A stretch of DNA of 37,606 bases from Prochlorococcus sp. AG-670-O13 (GCA_003209055.1 QCTB01000009.1:1-37606), one strand, 5' to 3'. Counted from the first letter of the stretch, positions 6,712 through 14,894 are shown. Made by a program: numbers and translations. Notes: a model not told the origin generated them from the sequence alone.

Positions 6712-8305
6712 AAAATTACTAGCAACAAGGTTCATTGACCTTATAGATGAGACAGCAGACTCCCAGACAGATGAATTAACTTTTTCATTTAGCTCTGAAA
6801 GTCCAGTTAATAGAAATGGATTTAATGAAGTATTAGACCATGACGTTAGCTCTGTTGATTTATCCCGTTTAAAGAACTCTGCACCTTTTTTGTTTAACCA
6901 TGATATGGACAAGCCAATAGGCAGGGTCAAAAATGCGTGGATTGAGAACAGAAAAGGTAGAGCAACTATTCAATGGGGTTCTAGTGATTTAGCACAACAG
7001 CTAAGACGTGATGTAGAAACTGGTGTTCTAAGGAATATCAGCGTGGGCTACACCATAGAAAAAACAGAAGAAGATGAAGATGGAAACATGAGAGCCATGA
7101 TCTGGCAACCACATGAACTGTCTTTAGTTTCAATACCTGCTGATACCAATGTTGGTGTCGACAGAAGCCTACCCACAGATAAACCTTTAAATGAAAGAGC
7201 TATGCCCTTAGAAAGTTATGCACCAGATCATCTTTATTCTCAAAAAGAAGATGAATTTACAAAAGAATCACGCAATTTTTCAATAGTTAAGGCTGTACAA
7301 GGTCTAACAAGTGGAAGAATGTCAGGTAGAGAATTAGAAATCCAACAGGAGCTATCTCGCAAAAATGGTAGAAGTTCTCAAGGTGTTTTTGTACCTTCTG
7401 AAAGTTGGAAACAAAGAGACTATGTAAAGGGAACAGCTACAGCTGGAGGTAACTTAGTCGGTACTACTCATTTACCCGATAACTTTGTAGATGTTCTTAG
7501 AGCTAAATCAGTAGTCACAGAATTAGGTGCAACAATTTTGCCTGGACTAATTGGTGATACTTCTATTCCTACAAGAACAGCAGGGGCAACTGCATATTTT
7601 GTAGCTGAATCTGGCTCTGTTACTGAATCAACAGGAACATTTGGAACTATTACTATGTCACCAAAAGTAATGGGTGCATTTAGTAAGTTCTCTCATTTAA
7701 TGAAGCTACAAGCAACACCTGAAATAGAAGGTCTAATACGTGATGACTTTATTTCTACTCTTGCTACAAAACTAGATTTAGTTGCATTAAATGGTGGCGG
7801 TTCTAATGAACCAGATGGAATCCTACAAACTACAGGCATAGGCTCAGTAGCCATTGGAACTAATGGTGGAGCTATAACTTTGGACAAGGTTCTCGACCTA
7901 AAACAAACTGTAGCTGTAGATAATGCTGACGTAGCTTCTTGTGCTTTTGTCACTAATACAGCGGTAGAAAATGCACTATCAAAACTAAAAGATGGTAACT
8001 CTGCTTATCACCTAAGTCCTTATGCAGGTGCTATTGGTAGCCAACAGATCGCTAACAGATCATTCATGGTTTCTAATAACGTACCTTCAAACTTAACTAA
8101 GGGTTCTAGTTCTGGTGTTTGTAGTGCATTGATTTATGGAAACTTCAGCGACCTACTTGTGGGCTTGTTCGGAGAAAGTGAGATATTAGTTGATCCTTTC
8201 ACACTCTCACAAACAGGTGTTACATCAGTAAGAATCTTGCAAGCCATAGACGTTAAGGTTCGTCATGCAGAATCATTTGGTTCTATTCAAGACATAACAA
8301 CATAA
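6695..8305 (+). CDS. Prohead protease-HK97-type major capsid protein fusion
   Basis: 536 residues with two phage-head domains in one chain. Residues 25-155 look like an S78/U35 prohead protease: His69 in FLFNHD followed by PIGRV, Ser116 in RNISVGY, and ELSLVSIPAD at 141-150. Residues 200-530 resemble HK97-fold major capsid proteins (ATAGGNLVG, VVTELGATILPG, DLVALNGGGSNEPDGIL, FGESEILVDPF). The protease would cut itself free and trim the scaffold-like delta segment (about 160-220). Such fusions are known in some phages. It is the only structural gene in the element, so the capsid must work with portal and terminase from elsewhere. Confidence 0.88.
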   Translation: MTKTPEKLLATRFIDLIDETADSQTDELTFSFSSESPVNRNGFNEVLDHDVSSVDLSRLKNSAPFLFNHDMDKPIGRVKNAWIENRKGRATIQWGSSDLAQQLRRDVETGVLRNISVGYTIEKTEEDEDGNMRAMIWQPHELSLVSIPADTNVGVDRSLPTDKPLNERAMPLESYAPDHLYSQKEDEFTKESRNFSIVKAVQGLTSGRMSGRELEIQQELSRKNGRSSQGVFVPSESWKQRDYVKGTATAGGNLVGTTHLPDNFVDVLRAKSVVTELGATILPGLIGDTSIPTRTAGATAYFVAESGSVTESTGTFGTITMSPKVMGAFSKFSHLMKLQATPEIEGLIRDDFISTLATKLDLVALNGGGSNEPDGILQTTGIGSVAIGTNGGAITLDKVLDLKQTVAVDNADVASCAFVTNTAVENALSKLKDGNSAYHLSPYAGAIGSQQIANRSFMVSNNVPSNLTKGSSSGVCSALIYGNFSDLLVGLFGESEILVDPFTLSQTGVTSVRILQAIDVKVRHAESFGSIQDITT

Positions 8306-8478
8306 GTATTAGAGGGTAATAGATTTGGGTGTATAGAAGGGGTCGACTCTATACTCCTGCACTTGGAACATAGTTGTTTCTTTACATGGACTGTTGTAGG
8401 TCTATTGCCCTCGACCCTATACTTGTACTGATTGACAGTTGATCGCATATTAGAGGGAATTAATATCCCTCTTTTTTT
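8306..8478. other. Non-coding region after the capsid gene
   Basis: Contains two near-identical 12-mers, TCGACTCTATAC (8343-8354) and TCGACCCTATAC (8411-8422), a partly inverted match GTATAGAAGGGGTCGA just before the first, and then the promoter-hairpin module of the next gene. A packaging or regulatory site is possible. Confidence 0.35.
8430..8478 (+). promoter_or_regulatory. Promoter-hairpin module, copy b
   Basis: Near-palindrome GATTGACAGTTGATC (8430-8444), -10-like CATATT (8446-8451), inverted repeat AGAGGGA/TCCCTCT (8452-8458, 8466-8472) and T7 ending at the ATG of 8479. No Shine-Dalgarno fits between the T-run and the ATG. Confidence 0.6.
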
Positions 8479-8685
8479 ATGAAAACTAATCAATGGGTTA
8501 GCACTAAAGTAATTGCTGAATATTTAGAAGTATCTGAAAAGACTTTGCAAAGATGGAGAACATCAGGACTATTAAAGTTAGGTATTCATTGGCGTAGAAA
8601 GTTTCCATCAACAAAAAGATATTTACTTTATAACTTGGAATTAGTAGAAAGAGTGCTTATCAATGCAGGGTCATTAGAGCTATAG
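8479..8685 (+). CDS. Small excisionase-like helix-turn-helix protein
   Basis: 68 residues. VSTKVIAEYLEVSEKTLQRW (residues 7-26) is a clear helix-turn-helix of the MerR/excisionase type, followed by a basic wing (HWRRKFPSTKRYLLY). It has its own promoter-hairpin module, unlike the other element genes, and faces the excisionase-like gene at 8794-9042. It may be a regulator or a recombination directionality factor. It resembles the HTH protein at 3843 in plan but not closely in sequence. Confidence 0.75.
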   Translation: MKTNQWVSTKVIAEYLEVSEKTLQRWRTSGLLKLGIHWRRKFPSTKRYLLYNLELVERVLINAGSLEL

Positions 8686-8793
8686 GTTCTTTCTAGGGTA
8701 TTTATTGTGGGTCATCTGAAAGCACGATTATTTTCTAGCGTCAGCGATTATTAGATTTAGACAACGTCTAAGCAGAAATAAAGCAAAATAAAG

Positions 8794-9042
8794 CTATTTA
8801 AGGAGGTTTACGTAGAGATTAAGGTCATAGTTGTTAAGTGGTATGTAATTGGTTGCAGTTAAATTATTTTCAATATGTTTGGCTAAAGTAACACCCTTAA
8901 TAGCACCCATATAAAGGTATTTTTTATCATTTATACGTCTTATATAAGGGTCTAATATTCCCCTATCTTTTAGCTGATAAATACTAGCTCTGGATTTAAA
9001 ACCTAAACATTTATAGGCTTCTGTGAATGTACATAACATCAT
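8794..9042 (-). CDS. Excisionase-like DNA-binding protein paired with the integrase
   Basis: 82 residues. FTEAYKCLGFKSRASIYQLK (residues 6-25) fits a winged HTH of the excisionase class, followed by a GILDPYIRRINDKKYLY wing. The start ATG overlaps the integrase stop (TAATG), so it is translated with the integrase. An excisionase next to its integrase is the usual layout for such elements. A TTAGAC-AAC-GTCTAA palindrome (8757-8771) lies just past its 3' end, between it and the convergent gene at 8479. Confidence 0.65.
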   Translation of the reverse strand: MMLCTFTEAYKCLGFKSRASIYQLKDRGILDPYIRRINDKKYLYMGAIKGVTLAKHIENNLTATNYIPLNNYDLNLYVNLLK

Positions 9043-10265
9043 TAAACTTCTACTGTTTCTCTGTCAAAATCTTCTACCATTTCTTTGATTTTGAAACGTG
9101 TATAAGATTGCAGATGTACGTCATAAGAATGACCCATAGCTTCGGCAAGTTTTCTAGGGCATCTATAACTACCATCTTCTTTTTGTCTGTTATGACCTAT
9201 GTAAGCGTATCTATGTCGGAAACTATAAGGTGTTAGCTGTTGTCTTTCATCTTCTGCTTCTTTTCTAAGTTGTTGCCATACTTTGCTGTCTTTAAGGAAT
9301 CGACCTACAGCCTGACCTACACCACTTTTGTCATTTAAAGGAGGTAATTCTTCTTTTATATGTATTCTTTGCTTTAAATTCCAATTATTTTTGCTTCCAT
9401 CTATATCTTCTACAAATAAAGGAAATAACTGTCTTGGTTGTGTTGTTGAACCTTTTTTACCACCCTGAGATTTACGATAATCTGACCATATTTCATTACC
9501 ATTATTTCTTGTATGTAAATGCTTTAGGTCATTTGGTCTAAGTCCATAAGTAGCCATAAGTTGTATAGCAAACTTCCATCTGGGGTTATTTATTGAATCA
9601 ACTAATCTAAGAATCTGACTATCTGATAATGGATAACCTATACGTTTAGTTGTTGTAACTGCTTCATCATCTGACATTACAGGCGGTAGCCATTTAGATG
9701 GGAAATCTTGTCTCTGGACTACATAATTTAAAAAGCTATTTAGGGCTAATCTCATGTGCCTTCTTTGTGTAGTACCTCTAGTCCATTTAGCTAATGCAAG
9801 AGTCGATAATTCTTCACCATTCTTAGGTTTCTTCTTTTTGTTCAATAACGTCAATGCAATATGCAAAACAGGTAAATGCTTAGACTTCCAAGTTTTATCA
9901 GAAACATTTGTTTTAAATGCTCTATAGCTGTTTAAAGAATCAGCCCAATCAAGCTGAATTATTGAACTGGCACTTGATGAAATTGCATAGGCTGTTTTTA
10001 GGTCTAACTTTCCTTTAGCTTCTTTAAAAATGTTATTTACTAAGACAATCCTGTTTAAAGCGTCTATCCAAGAATCCTCTGACCACTTATAAGAAGTATT
10101 TAAAGAAATGATGTTTGGTTTTTGTCCTACAAAAATTCTTACTGAACCCCTTGAATTTCCAACTGTCCAGTTTTTACCAACTTTTAACTTTAATGCGTTA
10201 CGAAAGTCTTTTACCCAAGAATTAGACATAGACACTAGTGCTGTATGTACCCTTAATTTTTCCAC
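9042..10265 (-). CDS. int: Tyrosine recombinase (integrase) of the satellite element
   Basis: 407 residues. Catalytic residues can be placed: Arg243 in ATYGLRPNDL, Arg350 in TPYSFRH (Tyr347 stands where many family members have His), His379 in AMGHS and the nucleophile Tyr388 in SYTRF. Residues 1-90 would hold the arm-binding domain and 120-190 the core-binding domain. The start is GTG at 10265: an in-frame stop lies six codons upstream with no ATG between. The gene ends with the excisionase-like gene and begins about 118 bases from the right tRNA fragment. An arm-like word overlaps its start, which could give autoregulation. It is the only recombinase gene in the window. Confidence 0.93.
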   Translation of the reverse strand: MEKLRVHTALVSMSNSWVKDFRNALKLKVGKNWTVGNSRGSVRIFVGQKPNIISLNTSYKWSEDSWIDALNRIVLVNNIFKEAKGKLDLKTAYAISSSASSIIQLDWADSLNSYRAFKTNVSDKTWKSKHLPVLHIALTLLNKKKKPKNGEELSTLALAKWTRGTTQRRHMRLALNSFLNYVVQRQDFPSKWLPPVMSDDEAVTTTKRIGYPLSDSQILRLVDSINNPRWKFAIQLMATYGLRPNDLKHLHTRNNGNEIWSDYRKSQGGKKGSTTQPRQLFPLFVEDIDGSKNNWNLKQRIHIKEELPPLNDKSGVGQAVGRFLKDSKVWQQLRKEAEDERQQLTPYSFRHRYAYIGHNRQKEDGSYRCPRKLAEAMGHSYDVHLQSYTRFKIKEMVEDFDRETVEV

Positions 10266-10382
10266 ACAAATGTGTAGAATTCAATTACGAACCATTCACT
10301 TACGTACATCTACAGAGTCTCACATTCAATCTATACCTTTAGTTATAGCTTAAAAGCCCTAGTCTCACTATCTACACACTAT

Positions 10383-10427
10383 TGCTTTGGGAGCACTAGG
10401 TCGCAGGTTCGAATCCTGTCGCCCCGA
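10383..10427 (+). repeat. tRNA-Pro 3'-half, attachment site copy 3 (right end of the integrase element)
   Basis: Near-perfect fragment from the anticodon stem to CGCCCCGA. Pairs with copy 2 as the direct repeats flanking the satellite. Confidence 0.9.
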
Positions 10428-11217
10428 TCAATAATAGCAACGAGTCTCAGCTAATAATATATTCGCCCTAAAAAGTAGAGTGCCCAAAAAGTGCCCAAAA
10501 CCTTAACTTTTGTTTTTCTAAAAATTTTTTAAAAAAGTTATGGAATCTCAAATATTAGTATTCACATCCATCAGTTTTGGCTTGAATAATATCTGTCTTC
10601 ATTTGAATTAAATCAAATTTAACCGCTTTAGGAACGGATTGATAAGGAGACCATTGGAAAACTAACGTATTAGATTCTAATAACTTGTTAATAAATTTTT
10701 TTGGATTTGGGTTGAATAGTGCTGTTCCCGATGTTGACTCTTCCCAAGAGGTTTTTATAGGCTCTCCAGAATCCCAACGCATTCCAACTTTATTATTATC
10801 TGAGTTATATGTGGGTGTTTTAATATATGCATCTAGATTTATGGTCTTATCATTTTTAAAATTGCATCTTATCACGATTGTTGCGGGCTCCTGAACACCT
10901 ATTGAATTTGATACTTTGGTAATTGAATTATGAGTAATCACAATTTTTGTTTCATCAGTCATTAAATCAACGTCAGATGTATATCCAGCATTAACGGACG
11001 CAGGAATAGCGAGGACAGCAAGAAAAGGTAGTAAAAATTTCTTCATAAAAGACAACCTAATTGCACTTAATTGTAGGTCTAATTTCAATAAATAACTTTA
11101 TAAATTTTGTACCCAAAAGGTGCCCAAAATTAATATTTGAGTTTTATTTAGTCAGTATTTAAAACGCAGATATGTCTTATAGCAACACTAGTCTCAATTA
11201 TTGCCTTGTTGGTGCGG
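10428..11217. mobile_element. Integrase-less cassette D (arm word GTGCCCAAAA)
   Basis: Only 790 bp between tRNA fragments. Left pair: GTGCCCAAAAA, GTGCCCAAAAC (10480-10501). Right pair: GTACCCAAAAG, GTGCCCAAAAT (11109-11130), 88 bp from the right fragment. It carries a single gene, making it the smallest complete cassette here. Confidence 0.8.
10555..11046 (-). CDS. Exported VasI/TagO-like protein
   Basis: I place the start at the ATG of MKKFLLPFLAVLAIPASVNAG (11046) rather than 42 bases further out, because this gives a clean signal peptide cleaved after VNA. The mature 140 or so residues follow the pattern of the VasI/TagO-like family (ATIVIRCNF, KVGMRWDSGEP, W near 100, a GTALFNPNP loop, then VFQWSPY and VKFDL), a beta-rich exported domain named for type VI secretion but found widely outside it. 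No other secretion gene is present, so the type VI link should not be taken as function. Sole gene of its cassette. Confidence 0.7.
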   Translation of the reverse strand: MKKFLLPFLAVLAIPASVNAGYTSDVDLMTDETKIVITHNSITKVSNSIGVQEPATIVIRCNFKNDKTINLDAYIKTPTYNSDNNKVGMRWDSGEPIKTSWEESTSGTALFNPNPKKFINKLLESNTLVFQWSPYQSVPKAVKFDLIQMKTDIIQAKTDGCEY

Positions 11218-11263
11218 GTGCTTTGGGAGCACTAGGTCGCAGGTTCGAATCCTGTCGCCCCGA
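11218..11263 (+). repeat. tRNA-Pro 3'-half, attachment site copy 4
   Basis: Near-perfect. Followed by the TCAGTTATAGCAGTAAGTCTCAGC-type left-end sequence rather than by the tRNA terminator. Confidence 0.9.
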
Positions 11264-12271
11264 TTCAGTTATAGCAGTAAGTCTCAGCTAATAATAATTT
11301 TCCCTCAAAAAAGCGTTCCCTAATATTTCCCTCAAAAACAAATAAAATATTTTCAAAACATTGATTTCTGAAAGATCCATATTTATCCTTAAAAGAATTA
11401 CTTTTCACTTACTTTTAGAGAGTTATATATGGTTAACGCCTCATTAAACTGGGCTAGCATAGTTGGGATTGCTCTATTCATAGCTGGTTTTATTCCTTTT
11501 TTTAAGAAATCAATTTCAACTAAATATGATCCATTTCTAGTTCCTGTTTTTTGGCTATGCGGGTCTATACTATTTTTTCAAGGCTGGCGACTAGATCCAA
11601 TTCTTCAAACTGGACAATTTTTACTCGCAGGCATAGTATTTTTTGTTGGCTATGAAAATATAAAATTGAGGGAATTAATTAAAAAACTGAAGAATCAATC
11701 GTATGAAGAAAGTAAATTTAATGAAGAAGATGAAGATATTAGATTTTTATTCTGTCCAAAATGTAGAGCACCTATTAAAGATAAAGATTTATTTTGTGGA
11801 GAATGCGGATATAAATTAGAGGAAATTAATGAACAAAAAGTTGAAAAAGAGAGAACTAAAAGGAAGCAAAAACGAAGTCTAAAAAGCTTCGAGTATATGT
11901 CTGCATTAGGACTTTCAGAGGATTTTGATGAATCTCAACTTAAAAAGGCTTATCGAAGGCAGGCTAGGAAATGGCATCCTGATTTAAATAAAAATGACAA
12001 AAATGCTGAAGATCAATTTATGTTAATTAATGAAGCTTATGAATTCCTAAACAAAGAATTAGATAGAGAAAAAGATAAAAAATATTATTAAATCTAAAAA
12101 AGATGATTTTTTTTTCATTTCTTAAGAAATAGGTCTAATGTAAATTCTTTTTGTAAATTTCCCTCATATTTCCCTCAAACGAATCACAATTAGTCTTTTT
12201 TAGTCCAGACTAAATTACTAAAAATTAGAGTTATGTCTTTAAGTCTCAATTATAGCCTTGTTTTAGCGGGT
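11264..12271. mobile_element. Integrase-less cassette E (arm word TTTCCCTCAAA)
   Basis: Left: GTTCCCTAATA, TTTCCCTCAAA (11315-11336), with an extra TTTCCCTCAAA at 11299-11309. Right: TTTCCCTCATA, TTTCCCTCAAA (12158-12179), 93 bp from the next fragment. Carries one gene. Confidence 0.8.
11429..12091 (+). CDS. Ycf66-like membrane domain fused to zinc ribbon and J-domain
   Basis: 220 residues with three parts. Residues 1-85 match the Ycf66 N-terminal pattern (MVNASLNWASIVGIALFIAG; FFQGWRLDPILQTGQFLLAG), a cyanobacterial/plastid membrane domain with about three helices. Residues 109-126 form a zinc ribbon (Cys109, 112, 123, 126). Residues 153-215 are a J-domain with HPD at 183-185, so it should recruit an Hsp70/DnaK to the membrane. 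The zinc ribbon resembles those in the next cassette, especially the 13951 protein (CPKCGAPI, LFCGECGFKLE), suggesting they work in one pathway although they arrived in separate cassettes. Confidence 0.85.
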   Translation: MVNASLNWASIVGIALFIAGFIPFFKKSISTKYDPFLVPVFWLCGSILFFQGWRLDPILQTGQFLLAGIVFFVGYENIKLRELIKKLKNQSYEESKFNEEDEDIRFLFCPKCRAPIKDKDLFCGECGYKLEEINEQKVEKERTKRKQKRSLKSFEYMSALGLSEDFDESQLKKAYRRQARKWHPDLNKNDKNAEDQFMLINEAYEFLNKELDREKDKKYY

Positions 12272-12315
12272 TCTTTGGGAGCACTAGGTCGCAGGTTCGA
12301 ATCCTGTCGCCCCGA
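12272..12315 (+). repeat. tRNA-Pro 3'-half, attachment site copy 5
   Basis: As the other copies but with TTCTTTGGGAGC in place of GTGCTTTGGGAGC, breaking one stem pair. Confidence 0.88.
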
Positions 12316-12339
12316 CTCAATCAAAACCAAGTCATACTA

Positions 12340-12364
12340 GCGAGTTGCCCAGACTCGCTTTTTT
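12340..12364 (+). terminator. tRNA-Pro terminator copy
   Basis: Stem GCGAGT/ACTCGC and T6 right after the fragment, same as at 2203. Confidence 0.75.
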
Positions 12365-12435
12365 ATTGGGAAAATCTGTCCGCGGCCAAAGCGGACAAAT
12401 AGCGGACAAAAATCAATTCAATAAGCACCATATCA

Positions 12436-12984
12436 TTATTGGTTGGTTAATGCTTGCATGAGTTCTTTTAGAAAAACTCTCAAAAGTGAAAATATAACTA
12501 TCCCTGCTGGCACAGCAAAGACCCTACTTATAAAACTTATTGCAGAATCAAATTTCTTCTGATTAAGGATTCTTTTTTTCTGATTAAGCATTCTATTGAG
12601 ATTATTTTTTGCGTCTAAATAATTTGGATTAATCTCAAGTGCCTTTTTTGTGGCAGATAAAGCTTTTGATTCATTCCCAAGCCTTAGATACATCACCCCA
12701 AGATTTAGATATGTCTCTTCAATAAATGGTGCATTTGGGTAGATTTCAATAACCTTTTCAAAATCTCCTTTTGCCCCTTTGTAATCTTTTTCAAGCATTT
12801 TCTTTATCCCTCTATCATGAAAGAAAGACGCTCTCTCTATAGTTTCCTTACATTCTGTTTCCCTAGTTTCATCCTTAAAAGATGAGGAAACTTTTTTCTC
12901 TTTTAAAGAATTAATTGATGCTCCACATTTTGTACAAAAACGGTCATTAGGTGAAAATTTTTGACCGCATTGAGTACAAAACAT
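12436..12984 (-). CDS. Zinc ribbon-TPR protein with C-terminal membrane anchor
   Basis: 182 residues. Zinc ribbon at the N-terminus (Cys3, Cys6, Cys17, Cys20), then tetratricopeptide-like repeats at about 48-120 (ASFFHDRGIKKMLEKDYKGA; AYLNLG-type ETYLNLGVMYLRLGNESKAL; ALEINPNYLDAKNNL), then a hydrophobic C-terminus (about 150-175). TPRs bind partner proteins, so this looks like a membrane-tethered scaffold. It is the last gene of a three-gene minus-strand unit, 17 bases after the peptidase gene. Confidence 0.8.
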   Translation of the reverse strand: MFCTQCGQKFSPNDRFCTKCGASINSLKEKKVSSSFKDETRETECKETIERASFFHDRGIKKMLEKDYKGAKGDFEKVIEIYPNAPFIEETYLNLGVMYLRLGNESKALSATKKALEINPNYLDAKNNLNRMLNQKKRILNQKKFDSAISFISRVFAVPAGIVIFSLLRVFLKELMQALTNQ

Positions 12985-13001
12985 AAAATTTAAAAATTAA
13001 A

Positions 13002-13949
13002 TTATTTTATTTCGACCTTGTTGCCACAATTACCACAGAATTTTTGGGACATTTGCAACTTATTTCCACATTGTGAGCAAAATTGAAAATTATCGGAAAT
13101 CGATTCAGTACTTACTTTTTTTTCTCTATTTAAAATATTTTCAAATTCTTCAGAAGCTTCCCATTTCAATATTTCAGAGGCTCTTAAAACAGACCAAGGA
13201 TGTGTATTATCTGCAGTACTCCAAAATCTAATAAGTTTGTTCAACTTTCCATAGTCAAAATCTTCAAAATCATTTGCCTGTTTTAAGAATGATTTCTCAA
13301 AATTTTCTACATTTATGTGATTAACCGGCAACCCAGAGACTTTTATGATGGTTCTAATAGCGACCTTACTATCTTGGCAAGCAAGCAAGCCTGCTCTATC
13401 GGAAGTAAATTCTGACATTCGCCACCAATACCTTAATGCGACCTGAAAACTACCTCCAACCAAACCTGCTATTCCTAAGCTCATTTGACTAGCTATTTCA
13501 ACAATTGCTTTAAAATTTTCAGCAACATCTCTATAAAGCACATGTTCGCTTTTTATATGCCCCAATTCATGGGCTAATACAAACAGCAATTCATCTTTTT
13601 CTAATCTTTCGATAGCTCCATATGAAATCCCAATATAAGGTCTTTTTACTCCATGAGCGAATGCATTAATACGAGGATTATTATCTAAATAAAGAGGAGG
13701 GACCTGATTCATATCAAGAATTGAACATGCTTCTAAATAAATATTAAAAAGTTCAGAATAATTTTCTTTATTTATTTCTATTCTTGATCCTGTAGATTCA
13801 AAATAATAAAGCCTATCCAAGAACTTATCCCAAATTTGACTAACAATTGCCCTTATCCCAGGAATAGATTCTAGCTTTTCTAAAGCAGACCTATCTAAAG
13901 GATGTTCATACTCTTCTGGTCTTAGATCATTAAGGATTTTTTTTTCCAT
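13002..13949 (-). CDS. M48-family zinc metallopeptidase with C-terminal zinc ribbon
   Basis: 315 residues. HELGH at 127-131 gives two zinc ligands and the catalytic Glu128; Glu180 in SEFTSDRAG is the third ligand, the standard M48 layout. NTHPW near 248-252 is also family-typical. Residues 291-308 form a zinc ribbon (Cys291, 294, 305, 308). No strong transmembrane helices flank the active site, so it is closer to the soluble or peripheral M48 group than to HtpX. It follows the SHOCT-like gene after a single base and is probably its partner. Confidence 0.88.
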   Translation of the reverse strand: MEKKILNDLRPEEYEHPLDRSALEKLESIPGIRAIVSQIWDKFLDRLYYFESTGSRIEINKENYSELFNIYLEACSILDMNQVPPLYLDNNPRINAFAHGVKRPYIGISYGAIERLEKDELLFVLAHELGHIKSEHVLYRDVAENFKAIVEIASQMSLGIAGLVGGSFQVALRYWWRMSEFTSDRAGLLACQDSKVAIRTIIKVSGLPVNHINVENFEKSFLKQANDFEDFDYGKLNKLIRFWSTADNTHPWSVLRASEILKWEASEEFENILNREKKVSTESISDNFQFCSQCGNKLQMSQKFCGNCGNKVEIK

Positions 13950-13950
13950 A

Positions 13951-14835
13951 TTATTTATCTTTAAATAATAAATTTCTTCTCAAGATGTCATATTCATCTT
14001 TATCAATTAATTCTTGATCGAAAAGAACTTTTAATTCAGCTAATTTTTCTCTAGAGATAGATTTAATAGATGGAATTAATTCATTATTATTTGAAGAATC
14101 GCAATCCGAATTATTAGAGAGATTTAATGCTGACTTTCGGAGGATATTATATTCGCTTTCAACTATAAGTTGATCATCATAAAAACTCTTTAATATTTTT
14201 AGAGTTTCAATTGGTAAATTGTTGTGGCTTTGTTTTTTTTTGGTTATCTCATTAACACTATTTTCTTGAGCCTTTTCTTCTTTTTTAGATTCTGAGGATT
14301 TCTTATTAATTGGATTTTCAATATTATTTTCTTTTTTGAACTCTATTAACTTTTCTTCTAGCTTCTCTGATTTCTCTTGAGTTGGTTTTATTGCTTCTAA
14401 TTTAAACCCACATTCTCCACAAAATAAATCTTGTTCATTAATTGGGGCTCCGCATTTAGGACAGGCTGACACTCTTACTACTTTTTTAATATCATCTTTA
14501 ATAAATTCTTTGTCATTTAAAGATGATCCTTTCTTAAGCTTTAATTTACCTTCTTTCTCTTTGATAGCATTTTCTGATTTTTTAACTTGTTCATTTTGTT
14601 CAGCTTCATTAATATCTTCTAATTGATTTCTATTCAAATTTTTTTTGAATTTAGAAGCCCAGTCAGGGTCATCAGGGCGTCTTTTATTTTTTATAAATTT
14701 ATATGCAGGATCATATGCATTTGAAGATGAACTATTACGATTCCCAGATGAAATTTTATTACCAATATTTTTTATTGTTCCAAAAAGTCTTTTTTGAGCT
14801 AGAAGTGGATCATTTTCATTATTATTTGCTGTCAT
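13951..14835 (-). CDS. Zinc ribbon protein with duplicated SHOCT-like C-terminus
   Basis: 294 residues. The first 120 are charged and probably disordered; a zinc ribbon follows (Cys125, 128, 139, 142). Two short helical repeats end the protein: ETLKILKSFYDDQLIVESEY (from about 206) and KLAELKVLFDQELIDKDEY (from about 265), both like the SHOCT motif, which mediates oligomerisation or anchoring. First gene of the minus-strand unit, divergent from 14895 across 59 bases that must hold both promoters. Confidence 0.78.
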   Translation of the reverse strand: MTANNNENDPLLAQKRLFGTIKNIGNKISSGNRNSSSSNAYDPAYKFIKNKRRPDDPDWASKFKKNLNRNQLEDINEAEQNEQVKKSENAIKEKEGKLKLKKGSSLNDKEFIKDDIKKVVRVSACPKCGAPINEQDLFCGECGFKLEAIKPTQEKSEKLEEKLIEFKKENNIENPINKKSSESKKEEKAQENSVNEITKKKQSHNNLPIETLKILKSFYDDQLIVESEYNILRKSALNLSNNSDCDSSNNNELIPSIKSISREKLAELKVLFDQELIDKDEYDILRRNLLFKDK

Positions 14836-14894
14836 TTGTTTTTAAATAACCATCCTAATATTATATTTACTAAAAAATAGTTTTCAAATTTATA

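Larger units (their letters stand above)
3421..10427. mobile_element. Tycheposon-like satellite element with integrase, helicase and capsid gene
   Basis: Flanked by direct tRNA-Pro fragments (3421-3466 and 10383-10427). Contents left to right: HTH protein, two small unknowns, VirE-family helicase, iteron-like region, small ORF, protease-capsid fusion, HTH protein, then on the minus strand the integrase and an excisionase-like gene next to the right end. There is no portal, terminase, tail or lysis gene, so it cannot be a complete phage. Left arm pair: TTGTGTCGAAA and TTGTGCGGAAT (3495-3516). At the right end an inverted match TTGTGTGGAAA (10259-10269, minus) overlaps the integrase start. Prochlorococcus integrative elements of this kind are known as tycheposons; the helper dependence is inference. 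Confidence 0.85.

Noticed and set aside
7693-7953. Minus-strand frames inside the capsid, pstS and integrase genes
   Set aside because: They lie wholly within genes with strong family motifs and their translations look like antisense shadows.
8432-8460. TTGACA in the recurring module as a -35 box with a -10 seventeen bases on
   Set aside because: At that distance the sequence is GGGAAT, GAATAA and the like, not conserved as a -10. The hexamer abutting the hairpin (TAATAT, TACAAT, TAACAT) is the better -10, and TTGACA is part of the palindrome.
3421-10427. A complete temperate phage
   Set aside because: No portal, terminase, tail, lysis or polymerase genes; 7 kb is too small.
10555-11046. 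A type VI secretion component
   Set aside because: The VasI/TagO-like fold occurs widely outside type VI systems, and no other secretion gene is in the window.
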